Positions 59,101 to 64,000 of a DNA stretch of 64,000 nucleotides are shown piece after piece. Every line of letters starts with the position of its first letter. Position 1 is the first letter of the stretch. The translations under genes were made by a program, and so were the position numbers. Under the pieces are notes generated by a model that was not told the DNA's origin, did no database searches, and was given only the letters and a program-made list of their open reading frames with translations. The stretch comes from Spirometra erinaceieuropaei (lineage: Eukaryota; Platyhelminthes; Cestoda; Diphyllobothriidea; Diphyllobothriidae), in contig CACRXP010000112.1 in NCBI GenBank assembly GCA_902702965.1, forward strand, positions 1,189,041 through 1,253,040, given 5' to 3'.

Positions 59101-61337
59101 ATTTTCTGAGACGGTGTCCATTCAAATAGCATCATATCTATCTGTTTTGTGATGTGCCCATGAAGTTGACCACATAGTCCACATCTATGGCAGTATTTTA
59201 TGAGTTCAGTACGGTATTTTTAAATGGCGTAAAGGAATATACGGTTTGTAGACTGAAAACCCTAAACAAAAATACAACGGTATATCAAGTTCAAAGTTAT
59301 TCGAGAAAAGAACGACCTTTTTAAAACCACAAGGCACCCTTCCTTCAAGTCTGAAGTTTAAAGGCATGATCTGATACCAAATGGGTACGGAAAATAGGAT
59401 TTGTATGGGGATTTTATGTAAAGTATATTTGAATTTTCAAGAGCATCAAAAATGCATGCTACCTAAGTAGTCAGTCTGCAATGGCTCCTGCCTAATTTTG
59501 CTTTTATGACACTCTCACTCCGTGGGCTCCGAGCCTGATGTGACGACACGCCAAGAGGTGGCCTCGGCCGCGCCGGCCCCCTGTTTGTTCTTGGTTAAAA
59601 ACCAACCAGGGAGTGTGGAGTGGAGCACCAGGCTGCGGGCTCGACCGCGCCATCCACCTGCGCCCTCCCCGCCTCCGGTCTTTTTGACTCTGCCTTGACA
59701 CTGGGTTCCGATGGGGGAGGGGGAGGGAATGCGGTGGATGCAGCGCAAGTCTACGTTCAGTATAAAATAGATCGCGCGCAAGCCACCATGCCTGCTTCTC
59801 CTTACTGTGGAGCACAAGGTGGACATCGTCAGATGCCACGGTGTACTGTTGGATGCCAAGCTATCTAAATAACAAAAGTAGCAACCATTCAGAAGAAAAT
59901 TACAAGCAGCCTATATGCAATCCTGTTTTCGCAGATAACCCAGAGCTCTTACACCAAATCCGGATGAATAACGCTGATGACAGTGACAGAACTCTGTTAA
60001 TCCCCATTCTGCCGATCTGACTTGAACTGCGTACTGGGCGCCATATTTTGCCACGAACTTGACGTATTTTCTTTGATTACACACGTTCACTGAAGTGGTT
60101 GTACACCGGGATTTTTATGAAGTCACCTTTTTTCTGTCCCCGCGATAGGATTTTAACCAAACGAACGTCCTCTACCTTGCCCTGTAGGAAGTTGAGACAG
60201 GGTTCCGAAAGTTCGACTGTCGATTTCCACGATGTCCACCGTGAGATCAAACACGGTGACTTGTGCGTGAGTTAGTTTAAAGTGATCGTAGACTTGCACG
60301 GCACTTACCGCACTCTCTTCTCCCCGCGCCTAGGGTCGGTGTCAAGACGTCGTCAAAGAGACCGAAAGCGGGAGAGAGCGCAGATAGCTGTCGCGACCGG
60401 AGCTACCCCTAGGGGTGTCGTCACACTCGACTCGGATCTCACGGACTGGGAGTGTCATAAAGGCCACATTGAGAAGGAGCCATTCCACACAAACACACTG
60501 GGCCGACTGCGAGATCCGATTCATAGTTGCCAACCTTCCAACCCACGGCCTTTGGCGCACCGTGATAGCTTCAAGCGCGTCAGATTGTTTATAGTGAGAA
60601 ATGTGCGCTGAGTCGTCGGCCTCACCCTATTCCCATCCCCAGGCCCCAGCCACTGCCCGAGCCGGGCAGAGACTGGCTCATAACCAAACGACTGCCCCCT
60701 TCCCTACCAGACAGAAGCCTCAATTGTAGTTGATGATAATTCCACCAAGTTTTCATAGTGTGGTAAGACTTGTTCTGCGCCGTAATTGTTTAGTCGGAGG
60801 ATAGTACGCTTTAAGGCACAGCCGCATCAGCCAACCTTGAATTTGAAAGGCAACAACAGCCCATTCTGAAATCTTTTTTTGACTTTGTCCCTCTGTTTTT
60901 TTTCTTTCGGTTCGACCCGTTATTAGTTTATTCCCACAGGGTACATTAGGTGCCTTTCACGCTCTAGTGGCAGTAGCGGCCACGTCAATTAACTGTCTTT
61001 GTTTTGCATTTCAGTTTCAAAGCTTTGATGTCAATGCTGAATTTCAGCGCCCTGCGAGAGCATCTGCAGTTGGTGGCAAATAGCCACTCAAACACCGAGT
61101 CGGTTACCGTTTCCGGTACGACGGTGGATTTTGCCTATACCGACGTCACCGACTGTGAGGCGGGCATCAACTTCGCCGGCGACAGCTGTGGCCTCCCCAC
61201 TCTCACTCGTCTGGAGGCCATGTTTGCTGAGATTGCCGGGGCTCGCACCCCGCAACCCCCCACCTCACCCACTAAGCCCAGCACCAAAAACTCTGTACCT
61301 GCCTTCAGCCTTCTCGCTAAGATACTCGGGGCCATGG
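42879..61337 (+). CDS. TTC7: TTC7 orthologue (tetratricopeptide repeat protein 7), 11 exons, 3' end outside window
   Basis: In animals TTC7 is a helical TPR scaffold of the plasma-membrane PI4KA complex, binding FAM126 and EFR3 so that PI4P is made at the inner leaflet. Exons: 42879-43014, 43067-43360, 43397-43601, 46446-46626, 47483-47584, 47702-47839, 48019-48102, 49814-49957, 54337-54479, 56983-57387, 61015-61337. Each internal border is GT..AG and the phases join without a stop, giving about 718 codons. Family-like landmarks in order: SEAEIERNRAEG near the N-terminus, ENKLE, RQLLARQLAELLLR, EAILMLLISE, AVYDLLAIALVRKG, LERALKFAYCEFQIWYQFAL, LILRECQRIDP, NELHRLA, then TPRs around residues 480-530 and 552-610. 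Vertebrate TTC7 is about 840-860 residues, so the last TPR block is missing only because the window ends. Introns range from 36 nt to about 4.4 kb and are full of repeats. The start ATG is the first in-frame ATG after an acceptor-like AG; an ATG 57 nt upstream in the same frame is the alternative. Assignment is from recalled family sequence, not a search. Confidence 0.93.
43067..43360 (+). CDS. TTC7: TTC7 exon 2
   Basis: Residues 46-143. It follows the acceptor ttctttctag and closes the phase-1 codon. It carries ENKLEPAEK, the counterpart of the family E-x-LEQ segment, then two helix pairs including ALILKAKIAFIREKYADVLE, a typical TPR-like A/B helix. It ends in phase 1 before the donor gtacgt. 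Reading through that donor hits a TGA within 20 nt, so the short following intron must be removed. Confidence 0.88.
43397..43601 (+). CDS. TTC7: TTC7 exon 3
   Basis: Residues 144-211. It starts after ttcgctaattcag and contains DYYDLAGNMCIRHLQELE, which fits the family segment ending in LQELE, then a helix with VVEMAIKRR. It ends in phase 2 before the strong donor gtatgt. The next exon supplies the third codon base. Confidence 0.88.
43840..44130 (-). repeat. R1 repeat in TTC7 intron 3
   Basis: It matches the reverse complement of the 5' half of R1: gccagccacctgggcccgat, tcttctcgactctgttttga, gagtgcggtagatgcagctc, aagtcaccgtc and cacacaatggacgttgtcgg. Confidence 0.65.
45100..45300 (-). repeat. 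R1 repeat, second copy in TTC7 intron 3
   Basis: Matches R1 in reverse: ggagagtgcggcagatgcga, taattcgtgtgtaagtcacc, gggacacacggtggacattg. Confidence 0.65.
45690..46390. mobile_element. Foldback-family element, strongly diverged
   Basis: actcaagtagtatgcatatt, ggtttagaaaaagtttgtaattatgag, ggtcgggttcaagattattc and ggacatctaaaatcgacaga follow the order of the better copies at 52.7 and 57.4 kb. The terminal ctaactcatgaaatg motif is not evident. Confidence 0.5.
46446..46626 (+). CDS. TTC7: TTC7 exon 4
   Basis: Residues 212-272. After the acceptor catttactag it encodes AISRFRCLMRFVETPSTRPL and then RQLLARQLAELLLR, very close to the conserved RFRELLR-VET and IARQLAE-LLR blocks of TTC7B. The second half is a Ser/Thr-rich linker. 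I place the donor at gtatcc, which gives phase 0 into exon 5. Open reading continues to 46716, so a later donor is possible. Confidence 0.82.
46860..47300. other. TTC7 intron 4: possible SINE/Penelope remnants
   Basis: gtcgaaacgtctagacatta (near 47020) resembles the Penelope-type terminal repeat core. tcacggaacatgcccgttct (47080) and tagccatttctggcatctca (47258) resemble pieces of the SINE body and tail on the minus strand. Heavily diverged. Confidence 0.3.
47483..47584 (+). CDS. TTC7: TTC7 exon 5
   Basis: Residues 273-306, phase 0 at both ends. The acceptor is a long CT tract (ctctctctctag) and the donor is the consensus gtgagt. It encodes RYSPDRFVPDDQLQEAILMLLISE, matching the family YxGxxxxCPxxNxEEALLLLLISES block. 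Confidence 0.9.
47702..47839 (+). CDS. TTC7: TTC7 exon 6
   Basis: Residues 307-352, phase 0 at both ends. The acceptor is tgtttgctttgcag and the donor gtcggt. VNEAIAVYDLLAIALVRKG corresponds to the strongly conserved AxxVYDLLTIALGRRGQ helix of vertebrate TTC7, the clearest single match in the gene. Confidence 0.93.
48019..48102 (+). CDS. TTC7: TTC7 exon 7
   Basis: Residues 353-380, phase 0. The acceptor is cttcttcccttctag and the donor the consensus gtaagc. TLERALKFAYCEFQIWYQFA matches the family CLERAMKFAF-EFHLWYQ TPR helix almost residue for residue. The 84 nt exon is too short to stand out as an open frame and is called from its sequence and splice sites. Confidence 0.93.
48152..48184. 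repeat. (CT)n microsatellite in TTC7 intron 7
   Basis: About 16 CT dinucleotide units. Confidence 0.95.
48550..49490 (+). repeat. R1 repeat, interrupted copy in TTC7 intron 7
   Basis: The 5' part (gttcaccgtcagggacggcg, acttgcacgtaaattagttt, aagaccggaggcggga) is at 48590-48720. Later R1 words (aggccacattgagaaggagc near 49190; gcgcctaggcgtgccaccac near 49468) follow after about 450 bp of other sequence. A 182-codon open frame (48893-49441) runs across this and I do not consider it a TTC7 exon: it has no TPR pattern and exon 7 joins exon 8 in phase without it. Confidence 0.55.
49814..49957 (+). CDS. TTC7: TTC7 exon 8
   Basis: Residues 381-428, phase 0. The acceptor is cctaatttacag and the donor gtaatt. 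It encodes YLILRECQRIDPNKPSIYLL and then CLGHLHLIEEG, which match LLREC-xL-P-D and CxGSLxWLEEA of vertebrate TTC7. Both are TPR helices in the middle of the protein. Confidence 0.92.
50121..50149. repeat. (TA)n microsatellite
   Basis: Alternating TA run followed by tatgga-type repeats. Similar TA runs lie at 50289-50308 and 51361-51376, on the inner or outer side of the Penelope-type terminal repeats. Confidence 0.9.
50315..50588 (-). repeat. tRNA-derived SINE, minus strand
   Basis: On the minus strand the head reads gcccgtggctcaatggtagag (A box, about 50562-50580) and cccgggttcgaat (B box, 50524-50537). The body gactggctgatgacggctaa and ccttgtctttgtcggc and the tail cacaacggaacgagcatgtt follow. 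The best-preserved SINE of the window; about 270 bp. Confidence 0.85.
50589..50928. other. Assembly gap (340 N)
   Basis: Unknown bases in TTC7 intron 8. The Penelope-like sequence on the right and a SINE head on the left abut it, which suggests that repeats caused the gap. Confidence 1.
50929..51239 (+). pseudogene. GIY-YIG endonuclease C-terminal part of a Penelope-like protein
   Basis: TDKRLRSRMHEHSLAVKRKD, then HVAMHSLENNHHFGFDKAEV, then KMVREIIEAWQSNANSINRR and IDLPAPYEAVRHHL match the Penelope GIY-YIG pattern: R-x-x-x-H, H..HxF, the catalytic Glu in RE-IEAW, and INR-ID-PxxYxxLR. The GIY and YIG strands and the RT would lie inside or left of the gap. The frame is open to its natural stop at 51237-51239, so this copy may be young, but completeness cannot be judged. 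Confidence 0.85.
51380..51512 (-). repeat. SINE fragment, minus strand
   Basis: gccgacaaaggcactggaga, ccgggatggtctttcctggc, then aaccccaggcctggatcgcc follow the SINE body in reverse. The tRNA head is decayed (cattgagtgtggcactacc). Confidence 0.65.
51513..51720 (+). repeat. SINE fragment, plus strand
   Basis: ggttcggtatgactgacgac, agctaataagccggaaacaa, ctttgtcggtacctcg and the tail gaggcacaacgggacgagca match the SINE body and tail. It stands head-to-head with the preceding minus-strand fragment. Confidence 0.7.
52707..53662. mobile_element. Foldback element with nearly perfect ~350 bp inverted arms
   Basis: Left arm 52707-53058, right arm 53305-53662, spacer about 245 bp. Arms start gctaactcatgaaatgtcaa and pair over their whole length with only a few substitutions and short indels; e.g. 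catgatgcagcataaatcta, acctcagggtg, ttttctcattgattttcgat and gaaaatcacgtcttcttcc all occur on the left and as complements on the right. The spacer holds ttttccgtacacggaaaa (53217-53234). No open frame resembles a transposase, so it is non-autonomous. Sits in TTC7 intron 8. Confidence 0.88.
53670..54330. other. Intron 8 of TTC7, unassigned
   Basis: No repeat or coding signal is recognised between the foldback element and exon 9. Confidence 0.5.
54337..54479 (+). CDS. TTC7: TTC7 exon 9
   Basis: Residues 429-475 plus two bases. The acceptor is ctcaatcag and the donor the consensus gtgagt. ARAHLMLGWGYSISA matches the family KGYLALGLTYSLQAT helix, and NELHRLAVEEY matches the ELHRKAL helix that follows. 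It ends in phase 2, and exon 10 supplies the last base of a Thr codon. Confidence 0.9.
54738..54821 (-). tRNA. tRNA-like sequence (pseudo-tRNA or SINE head)
   Basis: On the minus strand gacctcg pairs with cgaggtc as a perfect 7 bp acceptor stem, gtggg/cccac closes a T-arm with the loop ctcgaat (54745-54761), and a D-arm-like tagctggggcggctagagcg follows the acceptor. A candidate anticodon stem gcgt/acgc gives a loop with gta in the middle, but base 33 is not T and the variable region is about 20 nt, so a functional tRNA is doubtful. Located in TTC7 intron 9. Confidence 0.45.
55370..55575 (-). repeat. Gypsy LTR remnant in TTC7 intron 9
   Basis: aaacagaaagctggttgcag, gggacgtgcactgagcatag, cgcacaagtgctgtg, gaccagtcagcatccagga and ggcagcatacagcac follow, in order, the 30660-30880 LTR and leader region of the Gypsy element. 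No internal coding region accompanies it, so it is a solo or truncated LTR. Confidence 0.55.
55576..56430. other. Intron 9 of TTC7, unassigned
   Basis: Nothing recognised except a C homopolymer (about 10 C) near 56320. Confidence 0.5.
56440..56640 (+). repeat. R1 repeat, partial copy in TTC7 intron 9
   Basis: cagaggccacattaggaagg, tcttttacctattcagagac and gtcgtgatagtttcaggcc follow the 3' half of R1 with many changes. Confidence 0.5.
56983..57387 (+). CDS. TTC7: TTC7 exon 10
   Basis: Residues 476-610 plus two bases. The acceptor is cgctttgtgcag and the donor the consensus gtaagc. DPDDHLAWYHLGVELAIQRQ is a clear TPR A-helix; LLALLH and a later FGLLFTLALVETEL match the family LHLLALL and NFxLLFxKVKLE blocks. 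Between the two TPRs sits a low-complexity insert (residues about 533-551: Ala, Ser, Gly, then four Arg) that I do not recall in vertebrate TTC7. The exon is GC-rich compared with its intron surroundings. Confidence 0.93.
57425..59475 (+). mobile_element. Large foldback-related unit with telomere-like module
   Basis: The foldback part 57425-58385 has arms at about 57428-57760 and 58030-58385 (gtgttaaccgaaattctgaa against ttcagagtttcagctaacat; gcatgcacaaatcagcctg against tgatttttgaatgcggtcgg). It continues through a section with gttagggtt-type words (58640-58725) to gcatgctacctaagtagtca at 59475. The right 1.4 kb is shared, inverted, with 5925-7350. A 130-codon frame (58654-59046) covers the telomere-like section but looks like translated repeat. 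Sits in TTC7 intron 10. Confidence 0.8.
58640..58725 (+). repeat. Degenerate telomere-like (TTAGGG-related) tract
   Basis: gttagggttcgtg, cctagggtttggggtcaggg, ttcgggtctagggttgaatg. Homologous to 6690-6760 in reverse. Not tandem-perfect. Confidence 0.6.
59515..59865 (-). repeat. R1 repeat in TTC7 intron 10, minus strand
   Basis: ccgcctccggtctttttgac, tctgccttgacactgggt, gcggtggatgcagcgcaagt, aagccaccatgcctg and gtggagcacaaggtggacat match R1 in reverse. Confidence 0.65.
60210..60690 (+). repeat. R1 repeat in TTC7 intron 10, plus strand
   Basis: Runs from cacgatgtccaccgtgagat through cttaccgcactctcttctcc, gtgtcaagacg, taaaggccacattgagaagg, cactgggccgactgcgagat and ccgtgatagcttcaagcgcg to agattgtttatagtgagaaa. 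Near full length and collinear with 5095-5895 without its internal duplication. Confidence 0.7.
61015..61337 (+). CDS. TTC7: TTC7 exon 11 (last exon in the window)
   Basis: Residues 611-718 plus one base. The acceptor is tgttttgcatttcag and the donor gtaggt. It covers a poorly conserved linker, then LPTLTRLEAMFAEIAG, the likely counterpart of the Ala-Ser-Arg-Leu/Val-Glu-xAMSE motif. A Pro/Ser/Thr stretch follows, then FSLLAKILGAM, the start of the next TPR helix. It ends in phase 1, so at least one more coding exon lies beyond 64,000; I found none between 61,338 and the edge. Confidence 0.85.
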
Positions 61338-61594
61338 GTAGGTACATTTCACTCCATTATTGTCTGTCCCCTCCAGACTTCCTACCTCAATCGTGTCATC
61401 CCCTCCAGGTCATTATTACTCATTTAAATGCCCTGCAATCTTCATTTTGGCCTGTTTATGGCGTCCTAACTCTTGTGAGATCCGAGCTGCTCTGCCACAT
61501 GCGGGTTGGTGGTGAGCGTGTCGTGCGTGGTACGTGCAGACGCGTTATTAAGCTTTGTCAGCTACTGCGCTCGCACCCATCCACGACCGTCTGG

Positions 61595-61770
61595 GCATCG
61601 TCTTGCCATCAGCGCAAGGTGGGTGAGAGGGGTGGGGGATAGAGTGTGGTTGATGCTGCATAAATCTGTCCTACTGTGAACTAATTCATGCTTCCACTGC
61701 GTCCACTCAGTGGGACACGCGATGGAGGTCGTTGCTTACGGCGTTTGAACTTTCGAGTCCGCATTACGAT
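61595..61770 (-). repeat. R1 repeat fragment in TTC7 intron 11
   Basis: gatagagtgtggttgatgct, aactaattcatgcttccact and gtgggacacgcgatggaggt match the 5' part of R1 in reverse, diverged. Confidence 0.5.
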
Positions 61771-63060
61771 GTAGTTTAAAGTTGTTGGGATGTCGTTTTT
61801 TCCGTTCGACAGACCACCGTCACTTAGTATGACTGAGGTTGAACAGATGGGGGTTGTAGAAGATAGCGATGTCGTGTAGGTGGCAGTTAGGAACGACATA
61901 CGTGGTCCCGGGTTCCGCAGTTCCTACATCAACCGCTCTCCCTATCGTGCCTAACGTTGAAACGATGAATACCAAGACGACAGGCCACTCGGCATGATCT
62001 TCTCGTTATTGAGCCGGAATTTCTGGCGCAATTTTTGAGGTTGGAGTTTTTTCCAGTGGCAATAGGGTCGACCCCAGAGGTAGCGTCAGTTGTGTTTCGA
62101 TGGACGCAAAGGTGATCGGGACCTCGAACGCGCATTTGCTGTACAGACAGGTGGGAAAGTGATCGACATCGACGGCGTTCATGGTTGTTGATGCAGTGGA
62201 TGTGAAGGTGACCCATAAGGTCAACTCGAGTCCTAAATAGGTGTTGACAGTGAGACCACTAACCGCGTTGTTCCGCGGGGCTACACTCTTGCCTTCTTAT
62301 GGCCTCTGTATCCGGTCGATTCTAAAGATTGTATTTGCAGCCTGCACAGTAGACCGCCGTACCTGTCGATCGTTTGCAAGATTTTTCTGAGGGTCGTTAT
62401 TCATTTCGAGACAATCGACCAAGGCTTTCTGTCTATCGTCTTGGCCACGTTGATGTCCTCCTGGTTTCTGGACGCAGGTTCCAATGTCATCCTTATAGGA
62501 CAGACGTTTTGTACGACGCTGGTTTGATTTTCGCTTGGCACGGCCGCCACATCGAAATTGGATCAGCCGCGTTGTCGCAGCGGAGTGCGCAGATTTGCGA
62601 TGTTGTGGATACCCGGGGTTAGATGAGGGAACCTTAGGGACTACCGACGCAATTGAAAGCAATTCTAAGAACAGTGGAGGCGGCGGCAAGCACGCAAGCC
62701 CGAGCTTGTTCCTCTGTTCATATCCTTATTCACTATCTCTCTTATTTCGAATGCTTTCCTATTCACGCCTCATTTCTTCCTCCGCCCATTCTCCCTCAAT
62801 CGTCCTAATGTTGGAGCAAAGTTTTTTTCTTGGTACTGGGCTGGCCTGCATCAAAATCAACCGATAAAATTGCTGCCTTGAGTAGCTGCACCACCTGGTT
62901 TGTACATAACAGCGTCAAGAATCTCCGTAGAAGAACTTGTGGGTTGTGCTCTCCCGTCAATATTCACGAGGCTTCTCCCGAAGTGGGCTAAGTACGCCAA
63001 CTTTTGCCAGTTTTTAATAATTTGCATAGGTAAATCGGCAACAGGCCACTTAGTAGATGC
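61771..63060. other. TTC7 intron 11, unassigned
   Basis: No further TTC7 exon with TPR pattern was found here and no repeat is recognised. Short open frames on both strands look like chance. Confidence 0.5.
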
Positions 63061-63069
63061 GCTTGACCT

Positions 63070-63370
63070 ACACGGGGACCAGGTCGGGGTTGTTGGGCTG
63101 CGCACCCATAACAGATACCATACACGCAGGACGTGTGGCGAAACGCCTTGATGCAGGCTCTTGCCGCGCCAGCCACCTGCACCCTCTCCCGCCTCCGGTC
63201 TTCCTGAATCCTGGCCTAGTTGGGTGAGAAGGGAGAGAGTGCGGTAGACACAGCACAAGTCCACTATCACTTTAAACTAGTTCGCGCGCAAGTCGCCGTC
63301 CCTACACCCACCCTGCTGTGAAACACACGGTGGACATCGTCAGTAGCCACAAACTGTCGAGGTAAGTCGG
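63070..63370 (-). repeat. R1 repeat in TTC7 intron 11
   Basis: gccgcgccagccacctgcac, cctcccgcctccggtcttcc-like, gagtgcggtagacacagcac, gcgcgcaagtcgccgtccct and aacacacggtggacatcgtc match R1 in reverse; one of the better-preserved minus-strand copies. Confidence 0.7.
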
Positions 63371-64000
63371 CACCTGTGGTACATAGACTGTACCGCTTTG
63401 TTAATAGTTTCCATGAATGATTGGTTGTCTCCTGGCACAGGGAGCGGTTGCAAAGCCAATGCTAATTCCCCGTCACCTCTGGTCCCCTTGCGACGACTGC
63501 TGGATGGCGAGTAACAGAACTGACTCCTAGGGACTGAAAGCGCATAGGCTGTCCGTTTGCTACCAGCAGCATCCAAACACTATCGAGCAAGACAACGTCT
63601 GCGGCCACATTACTTGTGGGGGATTCTACCGAAGTTTGCATTTCGCAGAACCGTCTGAAGTAGTCGTCATGAATTTAGTCGGCAGGTCACGCCCCCCCCC
63701 TCCCGGATGCCTGAAGATTTTTACCTGCGTCGAGCCCTAGGACAGGAAAAGATAAAAGAGTCGGTCAACTTCATTTCCAAGCTCAGTCGGCAGAGGGTTA
63801 GCTCAAAAGCTCAAGTGGTAGGTGCGTCTGCTTAGATGCAGATTACACCCTCCAGTTAATCAGACAATGGCGAGAGTATGGACTTCCCGTAATACGGGTG
63901 AACTTGCCGTAAATCCGAGCAGGTCGGGGTTGTGTCAGCTAGGAGGGTTAGGGTTATTGTTATGAGTTGAAGTTAGGACACGGGAATAGATCGCCCTATG
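63371..64000. other. Right edge, unassigned
   Basis: Within TTC7 intron 11 if the gene continues. A tRNA-like half (ggttagctcaaaagctcaag, 63798-63860) is visible without a B box. ggagggttagggtta at 63943 is a short telomere-like word. Confidence 0.4.

Noticed and set aside
63798..63860. tRNA-like half (A-box-like ggttagctcaa and a small anticodon-like stem)
   Set aside because: No B box or acceptor pairing follows, so neither a tRNA nor a SINE can be supported.

Overview
This window is eukaryotic DNA, most likely from a flatworm and probably a diphyllobothriidean tapeworm (the Schistocephalus / Spirometra / Dibothriocephalus group). The evidence is one split, spliced host gene with both tiny and multi-kilobase introns, a very high load of decayed retroelements (CR1/RTE-type LINEs, a Ty3/Gypsy element, a Penelope-like element, tRNA-derived SINEs), and a LINE tail carrying C2H2 zinc fingers that I recognise from tapeworm genomes. 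The organism assignment is inference. There is no bacterial-style gene content.

Layout. From 1 to about 42.8 kb there is no host gene I can support, only transposon relics. They are: a ~490 bp block at 1-500 that recurs inverted at 15.54-16.02 kb; foldback-repeat copies at 0.64-1.53, 3.03-3.64 and 5.93-7.35 kb; a minus-strand LINE relic at 1.56-2.48 kb; a zinc-finger-tailed LINE 3' end on the minus strand at 7.7-9.3 kb; a SINE with a Penelope-type terminal repeat at 12.9-13.2 kb; a LINE endonuclease relic at 24.4-25.1 kb; a minus-strand Gypsy element at 25.2-30.9 kb split by a plus-strand, 5'-truncated LINE at 27.97-29.23 kb; and a chain of three LINE pieces at 31.8-39.3 kb.

From 42.88 kb to the right edge lies one host gene on the plus strand, a TTC7 orthologue (tetratricopeptide repeat protein 7). 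Eleven coding exons (about 718 codons) end at 61,337; the C-terminal exons lie beyond the window. All internal exon junctions have matching reading phases and GT..AG borders. TTC7 is known in other animals as the scaffold that works with FAM126 (hyccin) and EFR3 to bring phosphatidylinositol 4-kinase III-alpha to the plasma membrane. Its introns hold a foldback element with nearly perfect ~350 bp arms (52.7-53.7 kb), a larger related unit with telomere-like repeats (57.4-59.5 kb), a Penelope-like GIY-YIG fragment beside an assembly gap (50.2-51.4 kb), SINEs, a tRNA-like sequence and many copies of an unclassified GC-rich repeat (called R1 here).

The less ordinary material is the foldback family with its telomere-like module, the nested LINE-in-Gypsy insertion, the clustered Penelope/SINE structures and the extreme intron size range in TTC7. 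I did not find a convincing new defence, metabolic or regulatory system.
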